Shown here in pieces: positions 7,066 to 15,394 of a stretch of DNA of 21,217 nucleotides (position 1 is its first letter; each line of letters begins with the position of its first letter). This DNA is from a virus. Where the stretch lies: IMG/VR virus record IMGVR_UViG_3300028025_000801, positions 1 to 21,217 of that record; one strand, 5' to 3'. Below the pieces are notes generated by a model, which saw nothing but the letters and a program-made list of their open reading frames with translations, did no database searches and was not told the origin of the DNA. The position numbers and the translations under genes are program-made.

Positions 7066-10000
7066 TTACCCCACAAAACCAGCTTGGCTAGTACCTTGGG
7101 CAACTTGGTATCTAATGAAGATTAGCCCCGGACCCCCAGCGCCACCGTCACCAAAAGTAAATCCAGTGATAGCTACGCCCGTGCCTGTACCCCCACCACC
7201 TGCGCCAACACCTCCATCGCCGCCGCTCCCCGTACTGCCGGTCAAAACATAAGTGGTGTTGTATACCCCACTACCAGAACCGCCACCCCCGCCGGGGCCT
7301 ATACCCGCAGCAGGCAAACTACCCGTAGAACCGTTGTTATAGAGGTCGGGCATGATTACACCTTCCCATGCGCCGCCGTTACCCCCACTAGCCGTTACGC
7401 TGTTAATAGGGCGATATTTAACGGTAGCAACTGCATAAATATTTGATGACGCCCCCGTGAGTATTGTGAATGTATTAGTGCCAGTAACGGTAGCGGTGTA
7501 AGAAACTTGCGTATTGTTAGTAACGCCGTTACCAATAACAACGGTGCCGGAGCTAGGTAGTGATCCAGAACCCGTAGCAGTTACTGTAAATGCAGTAGTG
7601 CTAGTAACCGTGACCGCATACGAGCCTGTCGCGGGGGTAAAAGTACCGGGACCACCTGTTCTTGTGAATGTTAAGTACGTTGTATTGCCCGTGGTAAGAC
7701 TGTGAGGTGACGAGCAGTTGATAGTCAAAGTGCCGCCTCCAGCGTATGACCAAGTACCAGCTACCAAGGTAATAGTTAAGTAGACGGTGCGCCCCGTAGG
7801 TATTCCGTGACTAGCAGATGTAATGGTAGCGGTACTAGTACCTGCCGTACGTGTAAGAGAAGTAGCTGTTGTAAAACCAGTGTTTACTTCCGCACCGCCA
7901 CCGCCACCGCCCCCGCCAAAAATACCGTCGGAACCGTTAGTAGGCGGGTACCCTGAAGTACCGCCAGATGCTATACCCCCGTTAGCAGCTGCACCGCCAT
8001 CACCGCCATTAACCCCACCAGCAGCGCCTGCGCTAGAATAGCCGCCTCCACCCCCACCGCCTCTAGCATCATTAGCGGTCCCGGTAGTAGTACCAGCGTA
8101 ATAGAACGACGCACCACTACCAGACCCCGCTTTACCGCTTACGGCATAGTCAGCGAAACAGCTACCCGCACTACCGCCACTACCCCCAAAAGTAAATCCG
8201 CCACCCCCACCAATAGCTAATGTACCGTCTGTAGTTGAAGCGGGAGGGGTATTAACAGAATAGTTTACCCACGAGCTACTCCCAGTAGCTCCACTGCCCG
8301 CTGTAGTTTTTTTACCTGTGGTAGATGGGGCGCTAACGTATATTGTCCCCCCCGCAGCTAACGGCGCATTTACAGTAGCTGCGTAAGCTGCTGAACCACC
8401 CCCTTTATTATTAGAAGTACTAGCAGTACTTGCTTTTGCTGCTTGCCCCCCACCGCCCCACATAATAATTACTGCGCCGGGGGTTACATCTGATGGAAGC
8501 GTAGATGAACCAGAGAACGACGAATACGCTAAAGTCTTTACCGCACCAATAAAAGTTATTCCAGTATTACCAAACATGTCCGCAACAGCGGGGGCTATAA
8601 CTGTGCCGGAAGTTACCGTCACGTTACTGTAGTACATAAAAGTATTTGATTGAAATACTGAAGCGGAGCCGTAGTATGAAAAGTTAACCCCCGCCAATAA
8701 AAGAGCTTTGTTCTGTAAAGTTGTTACCGCTCCGCCTATATTTAAAGTGCCGTTATACCCGCTGTAATCAGTAATTACAGATTTACTGGCGTTAACAATT
8801 AAATTAGTAGCGACAAAAACATCTTTTATGCTCGCATTGCCCCCTAACGTAAGCGTATTCATATAAAAATTTGCGGGGCCTATGCTCATAGTTGACGTAG
8901 TGGTTATGCTGTTGCAAGTAACATCCGCTCCACCCCAAGCAGAGAATGTTGACCCCGCCCCACCGACAAAAGATACATTTGCAGTGCCAGTAAACGACGA
9001 TGGGTTACCAGCCGGATAGCCTAACTGTATATTGCCGCTAAGGGATATAGTTGACGAACCTGTGTTGAACGCAGCGTACCTCAACTCTATGCTTGCAACA
9101 GAAATAGTAGCGGCAGTCGCATTTATAGTAACAACGGATTGTGGAGTGTTAGGGTAGTTTTGCCATTCATTAAATATATCCCCGCTACATGTAACAGCGT
9201 TTGAATTTAGATTCACTGTTATAGGGCTAGGGTCTGGCGACACCGATGGTATGAAAGCACTATATGGGGTATACCAAATATTAAAAGCAGCGCAAGACAA
9301 CGTATTAGCAAGTAAGTCAAAAGTTCCTGCAATAACAGATACATTCCCAGTAGTGGATAAAGCGTTGGTCAGTGTGTAGGTTGCCCCGCATCCATAAACA
9401 ACTACAGAAACACCAGACATAGCGCTGCGTATATCTATGTTGTATAACGAGTCTCTCCCCGCAAAAACAAAAGCGTCAGTTCCAGTAATAGTAGTGGTTG
9501 CTGGAACTTGAATAGACCCGTAAATAAAACTACCTCTTGCCCCAGTGTTATTTACATTTATCGTGCCAGTAAAACCAGTCGTAAAAAGGTTAACGCCAAG
9601 CGCACGTCTATCAGCAGTATTTACAGTAATAGCGCCGGAAGCTGCATTAAACACTACCGAGTCTTGCGGAAGGGGCGCTGTTGCTCCTGTAGCACCACCG
9701 GACGTGGTTGACCAAACCCCAGTACTACTCCAATCTCCAGATGCTCTAGCGTACCTAGTTACTGCGGTAGTAAACGTAATGTTTGTATTGCCTAAACAGT
9801 TGCCTATTGAAGTGCCACTAGCCGCTGTACCAGTGAACGTAATATCTGAAAAATCTACGTTTGTTAAAGTGTTGCTGCCACGGGTAATAGACGCCGCAGT
9901 CTTATACACAGAAGAGCGTACAAAGTAACGGTTAACTAACGAGTTACCAGTAAGAGATAAAGCGCCGGTAACATTTAAACCAATAGTAAGGTCGAGAACG

Positions 10001-11259
10001 CCGTATGTATTGGTGAGAGTCGTGCCTGTGAATGTACCTGCGCAAGCAAGCGCAGTAGACCCACCAGTAGTGTCTTTAATAGTTTGAGTGTTACCGTTTA
10101 TGGCGACGTTTTGATACGTATAACCACCAGAGTCAAACGAGGTGTCTAAGGCAGCACTTGCTGCGTCAACCCCAGTAATAGAAACAGTAGACGTGGACCG
10201 AGTAAGGACATACCCCGCCTGCATATACCAAGACTGCCGTAGAGTGTAGGTAAAGGCACCAAGGACTAAATCGCCACCCGAGCGTGAAAACGACGTTGCG
10301 TTTAAATTGCCACTTAAAGTAACCGCCGCTGGGCCAGTAATAGTTACGGCGGTAGTAACATCAACCGTCGTTGTAGATATGGTCGTAGTTGTATACGCCG
10401 TGCGTATGTCAAGGTTAGGTACAGTAGTAGAAACTGTATTGCCTAGCGCTTGTAGCGCAATAGACGACTTAGCACCGCTCCCCTCTTCGTATATTTTAAT
10501 GTCCCCACTGGAACGCAATGCCGCGCCTGCGGACGCTGTGGTTGTAAGCGCTGTAGCGGCAACTCCGTAATAACCGGTTGTATTAAATTCAATAGTGCCT
10601 GTAGCAGTAACTACAGACGTTGCAAAAGCTATAGAAACATCAGACCCAGTAGCGGTAGCTGAAAAATTACCACCTATGGTACAAAGGGATGTACCAAGGT
10701 TAATTGTAGTAGTTAGGTTGTTAAACGGGTCATTACCGATAATAGAAAAATTAGCGGTGGTGGTTACATTGCCGTTACCTGTGCCAAACGTGCAATTGGA
10801 TATAGTGATGCTATAAAAAGTTATAGCCGTCGAAACAGCACTTGTATATGTAGTTAGTGTCGTCGATGTCGGTTGAACATTTAAATTAATTGCGGAACAA
10901 TTTATACCGCCAAAGTTAAAATTGTATGTAGCCGCAGTTGTTGCGCATAAATTTAATGTACCAACAGACCCTGTACTTGATATTGTTATACCCGAAGAAA
11001 GGGAAGCAGCACCGTATACGTTAAGCGTATTACCGTTAAAGTTTAGTGTTATTAAAGTTGTTGTGTTCGTTGTAGAAAAACTTGCGCACTCAGCGGGGTT
11101 TACATCTATAGTAATTGTTCCAGCCCCGCTAGAGTTATCAATAGTTACAGCGTCAGCAAGGGTAGGGACACTAGCTCCGCTTGCTCCGCCGGTAGTTGCA
11201 GACCAATGCGCAGTATCGTTCCAATTGCCAGTACCACCAACCCAAAATCTATTTGCCAT
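7066..11259 (-). CDS. Large tail-fibre/adhesin-like protein with glycine-rich tip, 1397 aa
   Basis: Probable receptor-binding fibre or appendage. It starts with MANRFWVGGTGNWNDTAHWS, a phage beta-repeat motif with Trp and Gly, and the related pattern GDWSSTGVWSTTSGG recurs at about residue 505. Residues 45-920 are Thr/Ser/Asn-rich strands suggestive of a beta-helix or stacked beta fibre. From about 927 the sequence becomes glycine-rich (IIMWGGGG, runs of 6-8 Gly), then a Thr-rich beta segment occupies about 1125-1282, and glycine-rich sequence resumes to the end with GGAGGPGLIFIRY. Glycine-rich sandwich tips are known host-recognition parts of phage fibres. Its ATG follows the 505-aa gene stop by one base. 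Exact attachment to the virion is unknown. Confidence 0.82.
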   Translation of the reverse strand: MANRFWVGGTGNWNDTAHWSATTGGASGASVPTLADAVTIDNSSGAGTITIDVNPAECASFSTTNTTTLITLNFNGNTLNVYGAASLSSGITISSTGSVGTLNLCATTAATYNFNFGGINCSAINLNVQPTSTTLTTYTSAVSTAITFYSITISNCTFGTGNGNVTTTANFSIIGNDPFNNLTTTINLGTSLCTIGGNFSATATGSDVSIAFATSVVTATGTIEFNTTGYYGVAATALTTTASAGAALRSSGDIKIYEEGSGAKSSIALQALGNTVSTTVPNLDIRTAYTTTTISTTTVDVTTAVTITGPAAVTLSGNLNATSFSRSGGDLVLGAFTYTLRQSWYMQAGYVLTRSTSTVSITGVDAASAALDTSFDSGGYTYQNVAINGNTQTIKDTTGGSTALACAGTFTGTTLTNTYGVLDLTIGLNVTGALSLTGNSLVNRYFVRSSVYKTAASITRGSNTLTNVDFSDITFTGTAASGTSIGNCLGNTNITFTTAVTRYARASGDWSSTGVWSTTSGGATGATAPLPQDSVVFNAASGAITVNTADRRALGVNLFTTGFTGTINVNNTGARGSFIYGSIQVPATTTITGTDAFVFAGRDSLYNIDIRSAMSGVSVVVYGCGATYTLTNALSTTGNVSVIAGTFDLLANTLSCAAFNIWYTPYSAFIPSVSPDPSPITVNLNSNAVTCSGDIFNEWQNYPNTPQSVVTINATAATISVASIELRYAAFNTGSSTISLSGNIQLGYPAGNPSSFTGTANVSFVGGAGSTFSAWGGADVTCNSITTTSTMSIGPANFYMNTLTLGGNASIKDVFVATNLIVNASKSVITDYSGYNGTLNIGGAVTTLQNKALLLAGVNFSYYGSASVFQSNTFMYYSNVTVTSGTVIAPAVADMFGNTGITFIGAVKTLAYSSFSGSSTLPSDVTPGAVIIMWGGGGQAAKASTASTSNNKGGGSAAYAATVNAPLAAGGTIYVSAPSTTGKKTTAGSGATGSSSWVNYSVNTPPASTTDGTLAIGGGGGFTFGGSGGSAGSCFADYAVSGKAGSGSGASFYYAGTTTGTANDARGGGGGGGYSSAGAAGGVNGGDGGAAANGGIASGGTSGYPPTNGSDGIFGGGGGGGGAEVNTGFTTATSLTRTAGTSTATITSASHGIPTGRTVYLTITLVAGTWSYAGGGTLTINCSSPHSLTTGNTTYLTFTRTGGPGTFTPATGSYAVTVTSTTAFTVTATGSGSLPSSGTVVIGNGVTNNTQVSYTATVTGTNTFTILTGASSNIYAVATVKYRPINSVTASGGNGGAWEGVIMPDLYNNGSTGSLPAAGIGPGGGGGSGSGVYNTTYVLTGSTGSGGDGGVGAGGGGTGTGVAITGFTFGDGGAGGPGLIFIRYQVAQGTSQAGFVG
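7068..7072 (-). promoter_or_regulatory. Possible ribosome binding site for ATT-started gene
   Basis: The minus strand reads GTGGGGTAAGCCATTGAC: a GGGGT overlapping the stop codon of the 1397-aa fibre gene, six bases before the ATT at 7062. It is an imperfect match to GGAGGT, but it is the only purine-rich motif at the right distance. Confidence 0.4.
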
Positions 11260-11260
11260 C

Positions 11261-12778
11261 TTAAGTCCGTGTCACAGTTAAAGATACAGTCACGCGTGTA
11301 ACCGTAGATGAAGAAGTTACACTGAAGTATAAAATGTCGTTCGCAGAAATAGATGTAGTCCACCCTGTCAAAGTTGAATCTGTAGACTTCAACGCGGATG
11401 TAATAGTTGGAGGTGCGCTAGCTACAATAGAAGTTGTTGTATTAAACGAAGCGTATGTGCCTTTTGCAATATCCATTACGATAGAGCCTGTTTGGTCAGC
11501 GAGCAGAGTTACAGAGTTAATCGTGCAAGCAAACGGCACTTGGATATAACCTTTACCCCCAACAGTAATGACCGCGCCACCACCATCAATAATGAACGGG
11601 ATTGCTAACTGCATGGCGACAAACGCAGGAGCCGATGCGCCATTAGACTTTAAGAAATAACCAGACACACCCGCCGAAGTTAGCGCCATACTTGACGCAC
11701 CGGAGTAAAGAACCCCGCCAGACACAGCAGTTAACGCTGCGTTAGTACCGCCATTAACTAAAGGCAATGCTCCGGTTACACCAGTAGAAAGAGGAAGCCC
11801 TGTAGCGTTTGTCAGGGTGCCAGAAGACGGGGTGCCTAACGCCCCACCATTTACTACTGGCGATCCAGCAGTACCTACATTTATACCAAGGGCGGTTGCC
11901 ACGCCAGTACCAAACCCACTGATACCAGTAGACACAGGCAGGCTAGTGCCATTCGCTAAGTTTACAGCGGTAGGAGTGCCTAGGTTTGGGGCAATAAGAG
12001 TAGGATTATTGCTAAGCACTACACTACCAACACCCGTACTAGTAGCAGTGCCAGTGCCGCCGCTAGTTACTGGAAGGGGGGCTGTAAGCGTTACAGCACC
12101 CGCGCTAATGTTGGTGGCACTTAATGTGCCGTTTATGTTGAAGTTACCCTGCGCGTTTGTGTGTGCTTCGTTAATGTTTAGCCCATCACTCCATATCCAA
12201 GCTGTTCTACCTGAAGGTATGGTGTAGCCTACATAGACAGTATCAGACGCCGCAGTTTGTGAATCTTTAACCGTGTATGTGTATGGCAGCGTAGCGTTCT
12301 GAATAACACTAACGATCTGCGTGGGTGTTGTTATGCTAGGTCCACTAACTGTTTGCCCTGTTACTAGTTTAGGGGCATTGGTACCTAACGACGTAACAGT
12401 AAGCGTAGTCCCTGATATGGACCCCGTCATTGCTATGGCGTTGGTTGTATTGTTTACCGCCGTACCTGTATAGAAATTAGCAGCATAGGAACTGGCATTT
12501 CTTACTATGTATACCTTACTTACCGGGGGGATAAAAACAGAATACGCAGTTGATATACCGCTAGTGTACAAGTCTAAGATCATGTTCCTAGACTGGTCAG
12601 CCGTTACGTACGCAGACACCAATGCGTAAGGCGAGCTTGTTACAGTTATGCTGGTGTAACCGGCAACAGCCGCTTCGAGGTAGGTACCTAAATTACTATT
12701 TGTGGTCGTACCCCATACTCCTGACTGTTCGCCAGTGCCAATTAGGTTAAGCCGTAGGCTGGACGAATATGTAGTCAT
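11261..12778 (-). CDS. Tail-fibre-like protein, 505 aa
   Basis: Structural fibre-like protein. The N-terminus (SSLRLNLIGTGEQSGVWG) is an opening I associate with virion fibre proteins of environmental phages; it probably anchors to the virion. Residues about 230-390 are repeats typical of phage fibre shafts: GGTGTATSTGVGS, NPTLIAPNLGTPTA, GALGTPSSGTL and LPLVNGGTN. The C-terminal 110 residues form a separate beta domain (IDGGGAVITVGGKGYIQVP, GSIVMDIAKG) that could bind a receptor or chaperone folding. The ATG has AAAAGG upstream and follows the 79-aa gene stop by 12 bases. Whether it or the 1397-aa protein contacts the host is open. Confidence 0.82.
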   Translation of the reverse strand: MTTYSSSLRLNLIGTGEQSGVWGTTTNSNLGTYLEAAVAGYTSITVTSSPYALVSAYVTADQSRNMILDLYTSGISTAYSVFIPPVSKVYIVRNASSYAANFYTGTAVNNTTNAIAMTGSISGTTLTVTSLGTNAPKLVTGQTVSGPSITTPTQIVSVIQNATLPYTYTVKDSQTAASDTVYVGYTIPSGRTAWIWSDGLNINEAHTNAQGNFNINGTLSATNISAGAVTLTAPLPVTSGGTGTATSTGVGSVVLSNNPTLIAPNLGTPTAVNLANGTSLPVSTGISGFGTGVATALGINVGTAGSPVVNGGALGTPSSGTLTNATGLPLSTGVTGALPLVNGGTNAALTAVSGGVLYSGASSMALTSAGVSGYFLKSNGASAPAFVAMQLAIPFIIDGGGAVITVGGKGYIQVPFACTINSVTLLADQTGSIVMDIAKGTYASFNTTTSIVASAPPTITSALKSTDSTLTGWTTSISANDILYFSVTSSSTVTRVTVSLTVTRT

Positions 12779-12790
12779 TCTTCTTACCTT

Positions 12791-13030
12791 TTAAGATATA
12801 GGGTACTGGGTAGTATTAATGAGCGTCCATGAAACAGGGAATGTGACACCCGCAGCGCCGCTATTTAAGATCGCCGTAGCTGATACACCCGTAATATTTA
12901 CGTAGTATTGCGGAGTCGCGTTAACACTGTTTAACAGCGCATTAGCTTGCAAGCCAGATACCGCCGCGTTATTAGTAACGAGGATATAGCTAGAAAACGG
13001 TGCACCAGAAAAACACGATAACCCGAACAT
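12791..13030 (-). CDS. Small hypothetical virion-region protein, 79 aa
   Basis: A short, nearly uncharged protein rich in Asn, Ala, Val and Ser (LVTNNAAVSGLQANALLNS, YYVNITGVSATAILN), which looks like a beta-strand domain and not a membrane protein. No family recognised. The ATG at 13030 has AGGA five bases before it, directly downstream of a strong UUCG hairpin. Position between two structural genes suggests a virion role, but a cut-down fibre or decoration domain is equally possible. Confidence 0.7.
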   Translation of the reverse strand: MFGLSCFSGAPFSSYILVTNNAAVSGLQANALLNSVNATPQYYVNITGVSATAILNSGAAGVTFPVSWTLINTTQYPIS

Positions 13031-13042
13031 AAGAATCCTTTG

Positions 13043-13060
13043 GCGGGGCCGAAGCCCCGC
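13043..13060 (-). terminator. Strong UUCG-loop hairpin, no U-tract (attenuator or RNA stabiliser?)
   Basis: The minus strand reads GCGGGGC-TTCG-GCCCCGC, a perfect 7-bp stem closed as C(UUCG)G, the unusually stable tetraloop. It lies between the stop of the 226-aa gene and the start of the 79-aa gene. What follows is CAAAGGATTCTT, so there is no poly-U run and it is not a canonical intrinsic terminator. It may lower expression of downstream genes or protect the 3' end of the 226-aa gene transcript. Confidence 0.7.
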
Positions 13061-13070
13061 GTTCTACTAG

Positions 13071-13751
13071 TTAGTAGGCAATAGCTGCACCCGTAGTTGC
13101 GGCAAGTTCAAACCATTCTACGTTTACATACAAGTTAACTACACCTGTTGCACCCATAGCGATAACATTGTTAACAATGAAGCCTTCGTTAGCTGCAAAA
13201 ATTAACGGATAGTCACCGGTTTGCTGTTGGAACACAGTTGCGGGAGTCAAAGTTGTACCGATAGCAGTAGACGAACCAGTAACAAAGCCCATAGCTTGAG
13301 TATCAAGCGTACGAGTACCAGCAGTATTAGCACCAGTGTTAGCAATCATAATCTGACCACCACCAGCAAACGCCGAAGTAGGCATAACCGTACGCAGCTT
13401 AGCGGTATTAGTCTGAGTAAACGCCGCCGCAGTACCGCCAGTATCCGAAGCACTCCAGTTACGGGCAACTTGAATCGAGTAGGACAGCGCTTGCGCAGTA
13501 CCAAAAGCAGTTGTTGTAGCAAACCCAATTTCAATACGACGGATTAAGCAAAGTTGCGAGTTGGTTGGTGGTGCCCAACGGAAAGAAAACACGGTGCTAC
13601 CCGCAGCAGCGCCAGTTAACGCGCCGGATACTAGGCCCATTTGATACCCACCTAGAATTTCAGGTGGACGAATAGAAGTACGACCCGCAGTAAAAGTTGG
13701 GTCAACGGTCATGAGAGTGGTGCCAGAAGCACCTGATTGAATAACAGCCAT
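13071..13751 (-). CDS. Probable virion structural protein, 226 aa
   Basis: A Thr/Ala/Gly-rich, Cys-poor beta protein, with VFSFRWAPPTNSQLCLIRRIEIGF near residues 54-77 and VVNLYVNVEWFEL near 205-217. The composition and the strong Shine-Dalgarno (AGGAG in TTTTTAGGAGCTTATAACATG) fit an abundant virion component such as a head decoration or tail-surface protein. A stable hairpin follows its stop. No named family is recognised, and it is too short and lacks features to be called the major capsid protein. It lies between two fibre-like genes. Confidence 0.72.
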   Translation of the reverse strand: MAVIQSGASGTTLMTVDPTFTAGRTSIRPPEILGGYQMGLVSGALTGAAAGSTVFSFRWAPPTNSQLCLIRRIEIGFATTTAFGTAQALSYSIQVARNWSASDTGGTAAAFTQTNTAKLRTVMPTSAFAGGGQIMIANTGANTAGTRTLDTQAMGFVTGSSTAIGTTLTPATVFQQQTGDYPLIFAANEGFIVNNVIAMGATGVVNLYVNVEWFELAATTGAAIAY

Positions 13752-13769
13752 GTTATAAGCTCCTAAAAA

Positions 13770-15383
13770 TTAGCCGAGAGAGTAAACAAAATTACGGCCC
13801 CCAGCTATATAACCGGGGCTTGCCTCAACAAATACAGTAATAGTGCCAGCGGTAGCACAATATGCAGCTACACTAATACCGTCCATTTCTAGTTCATCTC
13901 CCGCACCATCCAGAAGGGCGATGGGGACATAAAATCCAGAACCTAAACCTCCTATGACTGCACTGCTCGCAAACAACACGTCGCCATAAGAATATCCAGT
14001 ACCTGTACCGTTAGTAGCTATTGTCACCGAAGTAACCGCACCTACACTAACAATTAATGTTGAAGCAACCGCACCAGTGCCAGTAGCACTATTTAAAGTA
14101 TGAACCCCAGATTGAGTACCAGATGTTGTGATCGGTGTACCGCCCGGAGTCGCAGATAAATTACAAGTCAGACCAGAAATATTCACTACGTAATACGTAG
14201 TGTTCGCTGTTAGTCCTGTAGGTAAAGCTCCTGTAGTAGTAAGACGTACAGGAGTATTAGGTGGTAATAAATTAGTAAGTAGAATAACCGCTGGGCTTGC
14301 AATAGATATAGTTACCGTCTGCGTGCTAATTAACGATACGTTATTGTATGTACCATCCGTATACGCAGAACCAGCGGCAAAACTCCCTAGCCCAAATATT
14401 TTACCGGCGCTTGTCGCAACCGGGTCTATTACTATTTTGCTGCTCGTAGTAGCGTTTACATCTGCAACCGTAGCGTAGTAAGAACGCATTGGTACTGTAG
14501 GGCTGTAAGCGTTACCAATAGTTATAGTTGTGGCTGAATACGCCGTAGTTTGTATTGTACCGTTAGGGTATTTAAAACCCCCAGTAGTTGACTCTACAAC
14601 ACCTGCTGCACGAATTTTAGAAGTGCCCGCATCATCGGATGTGGTACCCACCAACAAGTTATTAGTAGTCGGTGCAAACCGCGCTACCTCGTTAGCAGCT
14701 AACGTACCGCCTTGGAAGAACTTTACTGACTTACCGGCAGTGGCTACACCAATAGCTAAGTTGGTGCTTTGTGAATAAATGTACCCGTCGTTAGCCCCGG
14801 CAATAGTAAAAGTGCCTAGGTTATATGTTGAGCCATTAATACCAAAGTCTACGTAGTAAGTAGTGTCAGTACCGTTATCAGCAGTCAACACAAGGTCAGT
14901 AGACGCGCTATTACCGGCGCTTAAGTTCTGATAGTTGATCTGCGAATAGTTATCAACATTACCAAAGAAAGAAGCAACAGAATAATTTAACGCTGTACCG
15001 GTACCGTTGTTATTAACAGTAAGTGGGCTATTAACCGTGCTGGTTAACGCTAACACACCATTAGGGTCTAAGTTAACTGACCTACCTGATGGGTAAGTTA
15101 CAAAAACAGTTTTTGTGCCCGCCGTAAATACTACAGGGCTATTTGAGTTAGACGACTTGTATACAGTTGTACGAGTAAGTATTGTGCCGGTAGCGTCAAG
15201 CGTACCAAAACCTACTTCCCATTCGCTAGCGTTGTTACTAGCAATGGTGTAGTAAGTAGTGTTGCTTGCCCCAATACCAGACGAAAAAGATTGAAACCCA
15301 GAAGGGGCACCTGCAAGAGTAAAAGTACCTGTACCAACACTGGTAGAAGTTTCTAGTACCCTATCATTAATAACGAATGCCAT
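13770..15383 (-). CDS. Tail-fibre-like protein with N-terminal virion module, 537 aa
   Basis: The first 105 residues (MAFVINDRVLETSTSVGTGT, TYYTIASN, WEVGFGTLDATGTILTR, VFVTYPSGR) form a module I associate with phage tail proteins. Then come Thr/Ser/Asn-rich beta repeats including YVDFGINGSTYNLGTF and KVRA-type strands. A copy of the Thr-rich module (TTGALPTGL, TTYYVVNISGLTCNLS, TTSGTQSG) lies at about residues 358-430. The last 100 residues form a compact beta end (LEMDGISVAAYCATAGTITV). The ATG at 15383 has AGGGGG five bases before it. Probably a fibre or spike component; chaperone-dependent folding cannot be judged. Confidence 0.8.
   Translation of the reverse strand: MAFVINDRVLETSTSVGTGTFTLAGAPSGFQSFSSGIGASNTTYYTIASNNASEWEVGFGTLDATGTILTRTTVYKSSNSNSPVVFTAGTKTVFVTYPSGRSVNLDPNGVLALTSTVNSPLTVNNNGTGTALNYSVASFFGNVDNYSQINYQNLSAGNSASTDLVLTADNGTDTTYYVDFGINGSTYNLGTFTIAGANDGYIYSQSTNLAIGVATAGKSVKFFQGGTLAANEVARFAPTTNNLLVGTTSDDAGTSKIRAAGVVESTTGGFKYPNGTIQTTAYSATTITIGNAYSPTVPMRSYYATVADVNATTSSKIVIDPVATSAGKIFGLGSFAAGSAYTDGTYNNVSLISTQTVTISIASPAVILLTNLLPPNTPVRLTTTGALPTGLTANTTYYVVNISGLTCNLSATPGGTPITTSGTQSGVHTLNSATGTGAVASTLIVSVGAVTSVTIATNGTGTGYSYGDVLFASSAVIGGLGSGFYVPIALLDGAGDELEMDGISVAAYCATAGTITVFVEASPGYIAGGRNFVYSLG
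14095..14312 (-). repeat. Thr-rich beta module, copy 3 (in 537-aa fibre-like gene)
   Basis: Encodes about 72 residues with the same ordered landmarks as the two copies in the tail-hub gene: TTTGALPTGL, then TTYYVVNISGLTCNLS, then TTSGTQSGVHTL. Boundaries are approximate. Confidence 0.75.
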
Positions 15384-15394
15384 GATTCCCCCTA

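Noticed and set aside
7066-8478. Collagen-like triple helix in the fibre tip
   Set aside because: Glycines come in runs and irregular spacing; the strict Gly-X-Y period is absent.
9508-9928. Open plus-strand frames within the 1397-aa fibre gene (also at 7823-8041, 10307-10570 and 11817-12227)
   Set aside because: They lie fully inside strong minus-strand genes, show no supporting ribosome binding site, and their composition mirrors the Thr/Gly-rich sense strand (Val/Pro/Ala-rich).
11760-12070. CRISPR-like or tandem repeat array in the 505-aa fibre gene
   Set aside because: Repeats are coding and degenerate (GGT, LPLVNGG types), not spaced by unique spacers; ordinary fibre-shaft repeats.
13043-13060. 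Canonical intrinsic terminator
   Set aside because: The stem is strong, but the following bases are CAAAGGATTCTT and not a U-run; reported as a hairpin of uncertain role.
7066-15383. Diversity-generating retroelement acting on the fibre genes
   Set aside because: No reverse transcriptase gene and no template/variable repeat pair with adenine-biased differences was seen in the window.
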